From positions 1 to 44,355 of the forward strand of contig JACAEM010000015.1 of NCBI GenBank assembly GCA_013388855.1: a DNA stretch of 44,355 nt, in the 5' to 3' direction. Below the pieces are notes generated by a model. The model saw nothing but the letters and a program-made list of their open reading frames with translations, made no database searches and was not told the DNA's origin. The stretch is from Chloroflexota bacterium. GTDB lineage: Bacteria > Chloroflexota > Anaerolineae > Anaerolineales > Villigracilaceae. Of this stretch, positions 14,678 through 24,398 are shown in pieces; within the stretch, counting starts at the first letter, position 1, and the number at the start of each line of letters is the position of its first letter. The translations under genes and the position numbers were made by a program.

Positions 14678-16870
14678 TCACGGAACCGGCCGCCACGCCG
14701 GGTCAAAGTCAGCTTTTGGATCGTTAGTGAGACGGGTGCGGTCGCCGCCGGTGATGGTCATGAAGTAAATATCGCGATTCGTGGTCTCATCCTGACCTTC
14801 GAAGACGATCCATAATCCATCCGGTGAGAATTGAACATTTTCGATCGGCTTCGGGAGGTCGAGCTTGGTCGGGTCCTGTGTTTCGCGGTCTTCAAAACGG
14901 ATGGACATCAGCCACGGAAGAGATGGCCCGAGGTTCCGCTGGTTGAAGAGGATCGTTTCGCCATCGGGCATCCACACAGGAGCGAAGTCCCACAATTGTT
15001 GTCCGCTGCGGACGACCTGCACGTTGCCCTGCCCTGTATCTGTCATCGACCAGATTTGATAGGCGCCTACGCGCCGGACGGTGTACACGATCTGATTGCC
15101 AAGCGGCGACCAGGAGGGTTGTGAATTTTCGATATCCCCGGTGGAATTCGTCAGACGCGTCACCGCGCCGGTGGCGACGGTAAGCACATAGATCTCCTTG
15201 CGCCCATCGCGCAGAGAGGCGAAAGCGATGCGTTTTCCATCCGGCGACCAGGCGGTATCGAAGTCCGAGCCGGGGATGGTGGTCAGCGCCTCACGACCGG
15301 ATCCGTCTGCGTTGATGAGATACAGGCTGGAGTCTTTGTAGGCATTGTCGTAAAAGTCGCCGCGCGCACGACAGGGAGAGATATACACGAGTTGCATGCC
15401 GTCTGGCGACCAGGCTGGCTGACAGGCGCCATTTTCCTCGTTTGTGAGCGCTTGCAAGCCCGTACCATCCACATTGATGATGTAAATCTGTGGGATGCCG
15501 GAACGGGAGGATGCAAAGGCGATCTGACCACCTCCGCCCAACGGAGTCGGTCCTGTGGCGGGAATGTTTTCAGGGGTGGGAGTAAATTCCCTCGTGGGTT
15601 GTTTTGTGGCAGTCGGCGCGAGGGTTGGAGTGCTCGTCGCGGGAGGCAATGTCGCGTTCACGGTGACAGGCAGGGTCGCTGTCGGGAACAGGGTTTCGGT
15701 CGCCAAAGGAGGCGGGGTTGGTGAATTCGCTCCGGGAAGGAACGGAATCGGGATGGCGTTGATGGGGCTGAGAATGTCCATCAACACAGGCGGGACCAGC
15801 GTCGGCAGAAAACGCACGAATCCTACCGTTCCCAGCGCAAGGATGAGCAACAGCCAGAGCAAAGTTGAGACGAGCCTGCGTCCCTTGCGTTTCTTTTTGG
15901 GAGGCTTGAAAACAGGCGCCTCCTCGGAATACTGGGAATTCTTTCCGTTCGACGCTTTAAGACTGGAAACCGGCTGGGATTCCCGTTCGATGGAATTTTG
16001 TTTCAGTTCATCCGCGTCAGGCGGAGGCTGGATCACGTACTCGCCGGGCAGTCGCTGTGTTTTCGACTTGGAACCCAGCAAAGCGCGCTTGAATTCATCC
16101 GCGTTCTGGAAACGGTCGGCAGGATCGATGCCCATCGCCTTTTCGATGGCGGCAGCGAGACGACGTGAGACCTTCGCGTTGCGCTTGCGCAATGGCGTAA
16201 GCTGGGTGTTATCCATCGCCCGCGCAAGACCATCCTCAGGGATGATGCCGCTTAATGCCGCATACAGGGTCGCGCCCAAAGAATAAATATCCGTGCGCGG
16301 GTCTGTGCGCGCCGTGCCGTATTGCTCCGGCGGCGAATAACCGGGCGTCATGGCGCGTGCGCCGGTCGTGGTCGCCTGACTGCCGTGCAACACTTTGGCA
16401 AGACCGAAGTCCACCAGAAAGATGTGACCATCGGGCGTAATCTTCACATTGCCGGGTTTGATATCGCGATGAAGGATCGGCGGCTTGCGCGTATGAAGGT
16501 AGGTCAACGCGTCGCAGATCGCCGCGCCAAGCAGGATGGCTTCATCCTCCATGATGTTGCCCACGCGCTCCATGCGCTGACGCAGGTCCTCCCCCTCGAT
16601 GTAATCCATGACAAGATACTGTCCCTGATCGCCGATTACAAAATGGTCCGTCACACGCGGCAGGTTGGGGTGACGCAGGTTCGCAAGAATGACCGCTTCA
16701 AGGCGGAACTGACGCGCATATTCATCGGTGGTGAACAGGTTCTCCTTCACCGCCACATCCACGCCGAGGTTTTCGTCCACTGCTCGGTAAACCGAACCCA
16801 TGCCGCCCTGACCAAGGATCTCCACTATTCGATATCGTTTGTGCAATAAAGCGCCGCGTTCGAGGGTCAT
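14678..16870 (-). CDS. Membrane Ser/Thr protein kinase with extracellular PD40 β-propeller
   Basis: This 730-residue protein starts with a Hanks-type kinase domain: GQGGMGSVY (20-28), Lys42 in VAVKE, the catalytic loop LHRDIKPGN (Asp136), DFG at 154-156 and a PPEQYG activation segment, so it should be active. A juxtamembrane region ends in KKKRKGRR before one membrane span (LVSTLLWLLLILALGTVGFV). Outside is a Thr/Pro linker and about six TolB-like PD40 blades with repeated AWSPDG and IYVL/IYFM strands. It is probably a receptor kinase whose sensor is the propeller; the ligand is unknown. It has its own terminator. A TATAAT at 16912-16917 may be its -10 box. Confidence 0.92.
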   Translation of the reverse strand: MTLERGALLHKRYRIVEILGQGGMGSVYRAVDENLGVDVAVKENLFTTDEYARQFRLEAVILANLRHPNLPRVTDHFVIGDQGQYLVMDYIEGEDLRQRMERVGNIMEDEAILLGAAICDALTYLHTRKPPILHRDIKPGNVKITPDGHIFLVDFGLAKVLHGSQATTTGARAMTPGYSPPEQYGTARTDPRTDIYSLGATLYAALSGIIPEDGLARAMDNTQLTPLRKRNAKVSRRLAAAIEKAMGIDPADRFQNADEFKRALLGSKSKTQRLPGEYVIQPPPDADELKQNSIERESQPVSSLKASNGKNSQYSEEAPVFKPPKKKRKGRRLVSTLLWLLLILALGTVGFVRFLPTLVPPVLMDILSPINAIPIPFLPGANSPTPPPLATETLFPTATLPVTVNATLPPATSTPTLAPTATKQPTREFTPTPENIPATGPTPLGGGGQIAFASSRSGIPQIYIINVDGTGLQALTNEENGACQPAWSPDGMQLVYISPCRARGDFYDNAYKDSSLYLINADGSGREALTTIPGSDFDTAWSPDGKRIAFASLRDGRKEIYVLTVATGAVTRLTNSTGDIENSQPSWSPLGNQIVYTVRRVGAYQIWSMTDTGQGNVQVVRSGQQLWDFAPVWMPDGETILFNQRNLGPSLPWLMSIRFEDRETQDPTKLDLPKPIENVQFSPDGLWIVFEGQDETTNRDIYFMTITGGDRTRLTNDPKADFDPAWRPVP

Positions 16871-16930
16871 CTGTGAGTCAATACTCCCGGAAATTTTGCC
16901 GTAGACTTGGGATTATATCAGAACGAAGAC

Positions 16931-17914
16931 CTACATCTTGGGCTGCCTTGCTAATTTGAAATGAAAAAACAAGAATGGCGCGCCGGCGGAAATCCAGAAA
17001 CCGACAACCCCATACCGCACATAACGGAAGAAAAAGCCGACGAAGTCCTCCCCGGCTGGGAAGATCACATCCAGCCCGCGCAGAAAGAGGATGACGCCAA
17101 TCAAGCCGACGACATAGCGAAGGGCACGCTTCACCACCGAACCCTCAGTTTGATACCCGCCTCGAGAAGCGAGCCACCCCACCCCAACCGTAAGCCCGAA
17201 AAGGGTTCCGGCGGAGGAGACGAATCCCTCCATCGAAACAGGATCAGGCAAAGGTCCGGCACGAAGCGCATTCTCCCTCCATTCGGCAGGGAACGTGTAT
17301 CCTTCCAGCGGCAAAACGCTCAACCATCCCAGCCCGACCAGAACGAGGGAGGCGATGAACGCAAGCAAAATCTGGCTCCTGAAATTTTGCCCCTTGAACC
17401 ATGCCACGACCGCGTCCGAAAAACGGATGAACAACCACAAAACGATAATGCCAATCACCCACCCCAAAACGCCGTCGTGTACGAAGTGCATGCCCAGATA
17501 CCAGCGAGAAAAACCGACAAAAAGGATGATGACCACTGCCATGACCCACGCCCAGGGTTTGCGAATGGAGGACGCAATGATGCCCCACACACTGACCGCG
17601 TTCTGCGCGTGCCCGGATGGCACTCCGAACGAATTTTCCGCGGAAAACGGGATCACCTTGTCGCTGACCCAATAGGGGCGCGGGTCGGCAAACCAAAGCT
17701 TGATCACGGAGTTTAATGTGGCGCTGGTGACAAGAATGAAACCGACCCGCAACCCAAGGGCAGAATCGATGCTCCAGTAGATGAGAGGAAGGACCAGATA
17801 GAAAAAATTCTCGGAACCAAGGAAGGTGAAGAACTGCATGGGCGCCTCAAGCCAGCCGCCCAAAGATTGCAGTGAAATGATCCAGCCAATTCCGATTTGA
17901 ATGAGAGTTTCCAT
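16931..17914 (-). CDS. PAP2-family membrane phosphatase
   Basis: This 327-residue integral membrane protein carries the three PAP2 phosphatase motifs: KLWFADPRP (KX6RP), PSGHAQ (PSGH) and SRWYLGMHFVHD (SRX5HX3D). The motifs form a vanadium-haloperoxidase-like active site on lipid phosphate or pyrophosphate substrates. About eight hydrophobic segments are present, with the C-terminal half forming extra helices beyond the minimal domain. The start has a strong AGGAGG site. The exact substrate (undecaprenyl pyrophosphate, phosphatidate or other) cannot be told. It is divergent from the transglutaminase gene. Confidence 0.92.
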   Translation of the reverse strand: METLIQIGIGWIISLQSLGGWLEAPMQFFTFLGSENFFYLVLPLIYWSIDSALGLRVGFILVTSATLNSVIKLWFADPRPYWVSDKVIPFSAENSFGVPSGHAQNAVSVWGIIASSIRKPWAWVMAVVIILFVGFSRWYLGMHFVHDGVLGWVIGIIVLWLFIRFSDAVVAWFKGQNFRSQILLAFIASLVLVGLGWLSVLPLEGYTFPAEWRENALRAGPLPDPVSMEGFVSSAGTLFGLTVGVGWLASRGGYQTEGSVVKRALRYVVGLIGVILFLRGLDVIFPAGEDFVGFFFRYVRYGVVGFWISAGAPFLFFHFKLARQPKM

Positions 17915-18008
17915 GCCAGCCTCCTGTTTGGTATCGAAGGATCGTTCCCGAGCTACGCCAAAAAGATCGATGTGTCCTGCCGCCCGTCAAAAAACCCCTC
18001 TGCAGTAT

Positions 18009-18038
18009 TTGACGATACACTCCATTTGATTGTACACT
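18009..18038 (+). promoter_or_regulatory. Promoter of the transglutaminase-like gene, probably leaderless
   Basis: TTGACG (18009-18014) and TACACT (18033-18038) are 18 bp apart. The ATG at 18045 follows after only 6 nt, so the transcript would begin at or next to the start codon. There is no Shine-Dalgarno sequence. Confidence 0.6.
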
Positions 18039-18044
18039 CAGGTT

Positions 18045-20408
18045 ATGAAAAAGTCACCTGCCACTACTCACTGGTGGGATTGGTCTGCCATTGCCCTGCT
18101 GTTCATATTACTTGAAACCCTGGCGACACGTCTGGTAAGCACATCGTGGACGCCTTTTTTGTACCTGATCCAAATGTTTACCAGTCTCGGTTTTACCATC
18201 GGGACGATCCTCGGATACAGCCGGCTCAAGCGCGGAACCGCCCGCTGGCTATCCCTGTTGTACATGCTCATCTTTCTCCCCCTGCAATGGACCCTGATCA
18301 TCGACCAGCGCGTCTCACTCGAGGAGCAGCTTGGGAGCGTATGGGGGAGGCTGGTCTTTTCTGTCGGGGAATTGGTCGCGCGGCGTCCGGTGGACGACCC
18401 GTTCTTCTTTGTGGCAGTCATGTCCATATCGTTCTGGATCGTCAGCGCATCGGCGGGATTCTCGCTTACGCGTTATCAAAATTACTTGAGGGCGGTTGTC
18501 CCTTCCGCCGTCGGCATCCTCGTCATTCAACACTACGACAATGCCGTTCCAGGGCGCGTGTGGATTCTGGCTTTCTTTACCTTCGTTGCGCTTCTCCTTT
18601 TGGGCAGGATGTATTTCTTACAGAATCAAGCCTCCTGGAGTTCGCGGCGCGTGTTCATCTCGGCGGAAAACAGATTCGACCTGACGGGCGGGATGGCGGT
18701 TCTGGCTGGTTTGATCATTTTCGCTTCCTTCGCCATACCGACGTCGCGTGCCGGTTTTGAAGGCGCCATCAGGACGTGGAACCGCGTCACGCGCCCCTGG
18801 AATGAATTCACGGAAAAATTGGAGAATGCCGTCAGCGCGCTCGATTCGCCCAGCGGTGGCAGACCCGGTGAATTCTACGGAACCGAACTGTCGCTCGGAC
18901 GCGGTTTCCCGCTGTCGGAGGCAATCATGTTCACCGTGGAGGTGTCCGGCATCCCCGGCGAGGATGCGCCGCCGCGTTATTACTGGCGCGGGCGCACCTA
19001 CGACCATTATCTCGGAGGAAAATGGTACACAACCGGCACCACCCGCGAGGAATTTTCGCCTGTGGGGAATAACCCATCCTTACCGGATACGGCAGACGGT
19101 ATTCCTTATTCATTCAAGATCGGCGTCGGCGAGACAAGATTCTCCCTGCTCTACGCGCCCGCGCAACCGGTCTGGTTCAGTCGTCCCGGTTCCTTTCTGG
19201 CATCGCCCGCAGGACCAGACAAGGACGTCGTTTCGTGGAACGCCACCCCCTCCCTTCTGCCGGGTGAAACCTACGAGATCCGGGCAGTGCTGAACAACCC
19301 AAACACCAAAGAACTGCGCGAGACAGGCACGAATTACCCCGAATGGATCGCGGCAAAATATCTGCAAATCCCCGAGAATTTTTCACCGCGCATCGTGGAA
19401 TTGGCGGAGGAGATCACTGCCGACGCCGACAACCCATATGACAAGGCGGTGGCGATCACCCGCTACCTGCGCGAAACGGTCAAGTATGCGCCGACCCTCC
19501 CGCCTCCACCCCGCAACAGGGATATCCTCGAATGGATCCTGTTCGAACATCAGGAAGCCTATTGCGTCTACTACGCAACCGCGGAAGTCATGATGTTGCG
19601 CTCGCTGGGCATCCCTGCACGCGTTGCAGTTGGTTTCTCGCAAGGCGACGCCACGACCACACAATACAATAACGAAACAATACTCACCACGTACACGGTT
19701 CGCAAGAGAAACGCACACGCCTGGCCCGAGGTCTACTTCCCCGGCATCGGATGGATCGAGTTCGAGCCGACGGGAAATCAGGCAACGCTCGATCGCCCGC
19801 TTTCCCCCCCCGACCCGACGGCGGAGTCCACCTCCAATGGCAGTCCTGCCGCCACTCCTCTGTTGGAAGATGATGTCATTTTTGGAGGACGGGAACAAGA
19901 ATTGGAAGAAGGGCTGACTCCCGTCCCCCAGCCTGAAGAGACGGTCTTTCCACGCCTGATCCTGATCGCGTTATTGACCGTGTTCGCGGCGTCGACGGTC
20001 TTCCTCAGCCGCCGGTATCAACTCCCGGTGCGCGTCCCGATATTCATCCGCACCACCATGGAACGCAACGGTGGAACGGCTCCAAATTGGGTGATCCGCT
20101 GGGAACGATGGACCATGCTCTCTCCCATCGAAAAGGCATTCGAAAGCATCAACTTCGGCCTGCGCCAATTGAAACAGCCCACCCCAATCCACTCCACGCC
20201 TTCAGAACGCGCCAAAGCCCTTTCGGACATCCTCCCTCAACTGGCAGAGCCCGTTAAAATTCTTCTGGACGAACACCAGACATCCCTTTATACTTTCAGA
20301 ATCGCAAATGTCTCCCAGGCCCGACGCGCCGCACGGGCCATCCGTCTGCAGATCGTCCTGGCCCGGGTTCGTCGCTTTTTTATCGGCACCTACGCCATCC
20401 ATTCATAG
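18045..20408 (+). CDS. Membrane transglutaminase-like protein (TgpA-like)
   Basis: From the ATG at 18045 this is 787 residues. The N-terminal quarter has about six membrane segments (for example WSAIALLFILLETLATRLV and WILAFFTFVALLLLGRM). A large extracytoplasmic part holds a transglutaminase core: the Cys of EAYCVYYATAEVMML, GIPARVAVGF, the His of RNAHAWPEVYF and WIEFEPTGNQ. A last membrane helix (LILIALLTVFAASTVFL) leads into a cytoplasmic DUF4129-like tail. TgpA-type proteins are putative cell-surface protein crosslinkers or proteases, and their chemistry is poorly known. The upstream ATG at 18030 overlaps the promoter and is rejected. The cyclase follows 45 bp downstream. Confidence 0.9.
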   Translation: MKKSPATTHWWDWSAIALLFILLETLATRLVSTSWTPFLYLIQMFTSLGFTIGTILGYSRLKRGTARWLSLLYMLIFLPLQWTLIIDQRVSLEEQLGSVWGRLVFSVGELVARRPVDDPFFFVAVMSISFWIVSASAGFSLTRYQNYLRAVVPSAVGILVIQHYDNAVPGRVWILAFFTFVALLLLGRMYFLQNQASWSSRRVFISAENRFDLTGGMAVLAGLIIFASFAIPTSRAGFEGAIRTWNRVTRPWNEFTEKLENAVSALDSPSGGRPGEFYGTELSLGRGFPLSEAIMFTVEVSGIPGEDAPPRYYWRGRTYDHYLGGKWYTTGTTREEFSPVGNNPSLPDTADGIPYSFKIGVGETRFSLLYAPAQPVWFSRPGSFLASPAGPDKDVVSWNATPSLLPGETYEIRAVLNNPNTKELRETGTNYPEWIAAKYLQIPENFSPRIVELAEEITADADNPYDKAVAITRYLRETVKYAPTLPPPPRNRDILEWILFEHQEAYCVYYATAEVMMLRSLGIPARVAVGFSQGDATTTQYNNETILTTYTVRKRNAHAWPEVYFPGIGWIEFEPTGNQATLDRPLSPPDPTAESTSNGSPAATPLLEDDVIFGGREQELEEGLTPVPQPEETVFPRLILIALLTVFAASTVFLSRRYQLPVRVPIFIRTTMERNGGTAPNWVIRWERWTMLSPIEKAFESINFGLRQLKQPTPIHSTPSERAKALSDILPQLAEPVKILLDEHQTSLYTFRIANVSQARRAARAIRLQIVLARVRRFFIGTYAIHS

Positions 20409-20453
20409 ACCGCTCTTTCAATGCAAAGCCATTGTCAGAGCAAAGGAAGCACA

Positions 20454-22130
20454 ATGGCCACCGCAAAGACAAAGCGCATCTCCATCAATGATCAAGTTGT
20501 CGCGATCACCCAGCAATGCTCCAGGCTGAGAAAATCGCTGGATGAAAACGTTGCCCGCGAGGCAGTAGAGGGGTTGAAGGTACTGGAAAGCTCGCTCGTG
20601 CGCGTGAGCGAAACATTGGTCCCCTTCGAACAACAATTCGGTCATCTGCAAGCCCTGGCAAATATCGGGCAGGTGGTCAATTCCACGCTCGAGGTGGACG
20701 AGGTGCTGCAGATCGTGATGGATACCATCGTCAGGCTGACCGAGGCTGAACGCGGATTCCTCATGCTTCGCGATGAACGCGGCGAGATGACCATTCGCAT
20801 CGCCCGCAACTGGGAACAGGAATCCATCAACCAAAGCGAGTCGTTCATCAGCCGCACGGTGGTGCAGCGAGTCATCAACGAAGGCGAAGCGGTGCTCACT
20901 ACCAATGCCCGCGAAGACCCGCGTTTCGGCGGGCAGGAAAGTATCATTGCCTTCAACCTGCGCTCCATCCTCTGCGTTCCCCTGATGGTCAAGACAGAAC
21001 TGATCGGCGTCATCTATACCGATAACCGCATCCGTACGGGGATTTTCTCTGAATCGGAGCGCGATCTGCTGATCGCCTTCGCGAATCAGGCTGCAGTCGC
21101 CATCGAGAACGCGCGTTTGTTCACCTCCCTCAAGCGGACTCTCGCAGAAGTGACCGAGCTCAAAAATCTGATGGATGATGTCTTTGCCTCCATCGTATCG
21201 GGGGTGATCACAGCCGATGTGCAGGATCAGATTACCCTGTGTAATCGAGCCGCCGCGTCCATTTTGGGGCATACCTCCGCAGAGATCGTCGGTCGAAAGA
21301 TCGGGGAGATCATCCCCACGTTTGCGGAGGACATCATGCCGCATCTGGAGACGGTCCGCAAAAGCGAACAGCCTGTGGTGGGTCTCGAATTGAGCCACCG
21401 GCTTCCTGAGCGCGGTAATGTGGACTGGCGCTTGAATCTCTCCCCGTTGAAGGATGCCGGACAAAAAACACAGGGCGTCGCCATTGTGCTCGACGACCTG
21501 ACCGAACGCAAGAAGCTGGAGGCGCAACGCGGGCTGTTGCAGCGAATGGTATCTCCCGCGGTGCTCGACCAGATCGACCCGAATAGTTTGCAGATCGGCG
21601 GCAAGAAAGTGGACATTACCGTTCTGTTTGCGGACGTGCGGGGCTTCACGGCATACAGCGAGAAACACACACCGGAAGAACTGGTGGCGGTATTGAACCG
21701 GTATCTCGCCGCCGCGGCAGAAGCCGTGCTTGCCAATGAAGGCACCGTGGACAAATTTCTTGGAGATGCAGTCATGGCATGGTTCAACGCCCCCCTGCCC
21801 CAGCCCGACCACACCCTGCGCGCGGTGAAGACTGCGCTGGGTATTCGCGACGCCGTGGCAAAACTCCATGCCGAGATGCCGAAGGAAACACATCTCGATT
21901 TCGGCGTGGGCATCCACTATGGCGACGCGGTCCTTGGCTGGATTGGCACGGAGCGGCGGCTTGAGTACACCGCCATCGGCGACAGCGTCAACACATCAAA
22001 ACGGATTCAGGAAAATTCCGCCAAGAATCAGATTCTCATGAGCAGGGATGCATACGAACGTGTGAAGGATCAGGTGGATGTGAGTCCCTTCGCCCCCATT
22101 GCGGCAAAAGGAAAGACTCAGCCGGTGTAA
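20454..22130 (+). CDS. GAF-PAS class III adenylate/guanylate cyclase
   Basis: The ATG at 20454 has an AAGGAAG site and gives 558 residues. Domains in order are an N-terminal coiled segment, GAF (about 55-205, with LANIGQVVNSTLEVDEVLQ to AVAIENARLFTSL), PAS (about 225-345, ITLCNRAAASILGHTSAEIVG) and a class III cyclase domain. Metal-binding Asp residues are in LFADVRGFT and DKFLGDAVMAWF; the transition-state Asn/Arg are in AIGDSVNTSKRI. No membrane segment is seen, so it is a soluble sensor making cAMP or cGMP. The ORF stops at TAA 22128-22130, yet the next in-frame codons read VYEVLGLK before TAG, matching the family's usual C-terminal tail (see findings). Confidence 0.92.
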   Translation: MATAKTKRISINDQVVAITQQCSRLRKSLDENVAREAVEGLKVLESSLVRVSETLVPFEQQFGHLQALANIGQVVNSTLEVDEVLQIVMDTIVRLTEAERGFLMLRDERGEMTIRIARNWEQESINQSESFISRTVVQRVINEGEAVLTTNAREDPRFGGQESIIAFNLRSILCVPLMVKTELIGVIYTDNRIRTGIFSESERDLLIAFANQAAVAIENARLFTSLKRTLAEVTELKNLMDDVFASIVSGVITADVQDQITLCNRAAASILGHTSAEIVGRKIGEIIPTFAEDIMPHLETVRKSEQPVVGLELSHRLPERGNVDWRLNLSPLKDAGQKTQGVAIVLDDLTERKKLEAQRGLLQRMVSPAVLDQIDPNSLQIGGKKVDITVLFADVRGFTAYSEKHTPEELVAVLNRYLAAAAEAVLANEGTVDKFLGDAVMAWFNAPLPQPDHTLRAVKTALGIRDAVAKLHAEMPKETHLDFGVGIHYGDAVLGWIGTERRLEYTAIGDSVNTSKRIQENSAKNQILMSRDAYERVKDQVDVSPFAPIAAKGKTQPV

Positions 22131-22160
22131 GTGTATGAGGTGTTGGGGTTAAAATAGTCG

Positions 22161-22190
22161 AGAGGTCAACGATTTTTGTTGACCTCTTTT
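22161..22190 (+). terminator. Rho-independent terminator after the cyclase
   Basis: Perfect 10-bp arms AGAGGTCAAC (22161-22170) and GTTGACCTCT (22178-22187) with a 7-nt loop are followed by further T residues. It lies between convergent genes: the cyclase (plus) and the M20 peptidase (minus). It is much more T-rich on the plus-strand side. Confidence 0.85.
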
Positions 22191-22192
22191 GT

Positions 22193-23326
22193 CTATCGCT
22201 CCCTATTTTTCCATGCCCCCGCTACAAAACTGACCAACTGCTCCATACCCGGTCTCACTGGCGCGGTGTGGATGAATTCCTGTACAGTATGCGCATTCCC
22301 TCCTGTGGACACGCCCAGCACCAGCGCGGGATAGCCTTTACTCAAGGGGATATTCGCATCCGTCGAGCCGGCGGTCAATACCGCATCCAAGCCTTGTTCA
22401 TGAAGGCAATCCTGCGCAAGTTGAATCAGCGGGTGATCGGCATCCACTTCCCCGGCGGGACGTTGACCGATGACCTCCGTTTCAAAACTCACCCCGGATC
22501 TGCCTGCATTCTTCAGCGTGTTCGCACGGCGAATCAGTTTTTCCACGGCTGAGACCAATTCCGCTAGAGATTCCCGCCCCTCTGAGCGCAAATCCAGATC
22601 AAACGAAGCTTCCGCCGCGATGACGTTCACCGAGGTTCCGCCGGAAATTTTCCCCACGTTGATTGTCGTGCGCGGTTCCTTGGGCAAATCCAGCGATGTC
22701 AACTGGACGACCAGTTTTGCCAATTCATGCACCGCCGACGGTTGACCGTAATCTGACCATGAGTGCCCGCCCTTCGTCCGCGCGGTGACGCGGTAACGTC
22801 TGACCCCCACCGCTCGATGATAGACATGCCCAAGCGCAAGTCCCTCCAGCACCAGATAGGCAAGCGCATCTGCGCCAAAACGATCTACGACCGCCTTCAT
22901 GCCGCACAGGTCGCCAAGTCCCTCCTCGCCGACATTGGCGACGAGCCACACATCGCCCCCCAATTCGATCTTTCGCTCGCGTATCGACCAGACCAACCCG
23001 AACAATGCGGCAACGCCGAGGGAATTATCGCCAAGCCCTGGACCATATATTTTTTCATCGTCGCGCTTTACTGCCAGATCAGTTCCTCTGGGAAAGACCG
23101 TATCCAAATGAGCCGAAACAACCAACGGCTTGACCTTCGACCTTCCACCATCAACTTCCAGACACCCATATACATTCCCCGCGTTATCCATCGAAACATG
23201 CTTCAATTCCTCCTCGATAAACGACCTCCGCACGAACTCCGCCCGTTGCGCTTCTTCAAACGTCGGTGCAGGGATCTGCTGGATCTCGACCGCTCTCTCA
23301 ATGACGCGTTCCACAACGTTACTCAT
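22193..23326 (-). CDS. M20-family metallopeptidase
   Basis: This 377-residue protein has the M20 di-zinc site in order: SAHLDTVFP (His and catalytic Asp), GLGDNSLG (bridging Asp), GEEGLG (general-base Glu-Glu), a Glu in VLEGLALG and the late His in GNAHTVQEF. A dimerisation/lid domain interrupts the catalytic domain near GGHSWSDYGQPSA. Members hydrolyse peptides or N-acyl amino acids; peptidase T/carboxypeptidase-like is the best guess. It follows the PfkB gene by 26 bp on the same strand, so the two are probably co-transcribed. Confidence 0.92.
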   Translation of the reverse strand: MSNVVERVIERAVEIQQIPAPTFEEAQRAEFVRRSFIEEELKHVSMDNAGNVYGCLEVDGGRSKVKPLVVSAHLDTVFPRGTDLAVKRDDEKIYGPGLGDNSLGVAALFGLVWSIRERKIELGGDVWLVANVGEEGLGDLCGMKAVVDRFGADALAYLVLEGLALGHVYHRAVGVRRYRVTARTKGGHSWSDYGQPSAVHELAKLVVQLTSLDLPKEPRTTINVGKISGGTSVNVIAAEASFDLDLRSEGRESLAELVSAVEKLIRRANTLKNAGRSGVSFETEVIGQRPAGEVDADHPLIQLAQDCLHEQGLDAVLTAGSTDANIPLSKGYPALVLGVSTGGNAHTVQEFIHTAPVRPGMEQLVSFVAGAWKNRER

Positions 23327-23352
23327 CCTTCATCCTTCCATTTTCATCTTTG

Positions 23353-24345
23353 TCACACTTCCCTCACCATGCTGCGCAACGCGCTCAAACGCGCCTCTGC
23401 CAGGCCGGGCAACACATCCAGCGGATAATACGCGCCGCTTCCCTCCACCTTCAATGAAGCGGAGACATTCCCGTACAACACGCCTTCCAGCGGGTCGTAG
23501 TTCTTGCAGTAACCCGCCATGAAACCGCCACAAAAGGCATCGCCCGCGCCGGTAGGATCCACCACGCGCGCGGGATACGCGGGGACCTCCCATTTACGCT
23601 TTGTCTCGGAGTCATAGAGCAATTGTCCGCGTGCACCACATTTAACAACCACATATTCGCAGCCATACAACGAGACCATCTCTGCCATTTTCCACGGGTC
23701 ATACGTTTCCCCCCAAAAGAGATTCCCCAATTCCTCCATGGAGGGAGCAAATACTGTCACACCATTGAGCAATGCCGGAAGTTCGCGGCGTGCGGTCGGG
23801 GTCATGGAGTCCGGCGCAGGGTCCAGGATGAACGTGTGGACATTTCCGCGTTTCATTCCCGCGATCAATTGCGTCTGTGTGACCAGGTCCATCGGGCAGA
23901 TGTGCGCCGCGCGCGCAGCGAGATAATCAGAGGGAATATCGGTCACGACGATGGCGCGTGCCTCTTCTTGTTTTTTCTCGGTGGGGGGCTGGTATCCGAG
24001 CAGGGACTTGGGAAAGGTCATCCCACGGCGCGCAAAATGTGATACGGGGTTGACACGGTTGGGCTCGAATGATTCGTTATACGCCAGGAAGTCACGCACG
24101 TCCAAATGCTGCGGCAGGATGCGGATGCCGCCTGTATCGAAACCGCGTGACTTGCACTCGTTCAACCACGCGCGCGGATAATCATCGCCCACGCGCCCGA
24201 CCAAGCCGATGCTTGATTCCCAGACCCTCAGCCCCGCCGCCGCGTACAGCAGGCTTCCGCCCGCCACATCCAGCCGCGGCTGACCGCTCGGAGGCAGCAG
24301 ATACTCACGCGTCAATTGACCGAAGATAAGGAAGCTAGGGACCAT
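23353..24345 (-). CDS. PfkB-family carbohydrate/nucleoside kinase
   Basis: From ATG 24345 the protein has 330 residues beginning MVPSFLIFGQLTREYLLP, then the PfkB N-terminal signature region DVAGGSLLYAAAGLRVWESSIGLVGRVGDD and the C-terminal active-site motif VDPTGAGDAFCGGFMAGY with the catalytic Asp. The long reading from 24504 adds 53 non-family residues and overlaps the histidine kinase gene, so it is rejected. A TATAAT (24356-24361) lies 10 nt before this ATG, suggesting a very short leader. The sugar or nucleoside substrate is not clear. It precedes the M20 peptidase. Confidence 0.9.
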   Translation of the reverse strand: MVPSFLIFGQLTREYLLPPSGQPRLDVAGGSLLYAAAGLRVWESSIGLVGRVGDDYPRAWLNECKSRGFDTGGIRILPQHLDVRDFLAYNESFEPNRVNPVSHFARRGMTFPKSLLGYQPPTEKKQEEARAIVVTDIPSDYLAARAAHICPMDLVTQTQLIAGMKRGNVHTFILDPAPDSMTPTARRELPALLNGVTVFAPSMEELGNLFWGETYDPWKMAEMVSLYGCEYVVVKCGARGQLLYDSETKRKWEVPAYPARVVDPTGAGDAFCGGFMAGYCKNYDPLEGVLYGNVSASLKVEGSGAYYPLDVLPGLAEARLSALRSMVREV

Positions 24346-24398
24346 CTGCGATGCAATTATAAAGGAGAGGGTAACAAAATCCGCCGGACGGCGGATAA

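Noticed and set aside
20418-21917. A 499-codon open frame antisense to the cyclase
   Set aside because: The plus strand encodes intact GAF, PAS and cyclase motifs; the antisense protein is His/Cys/Arg-rich and unlike any family.
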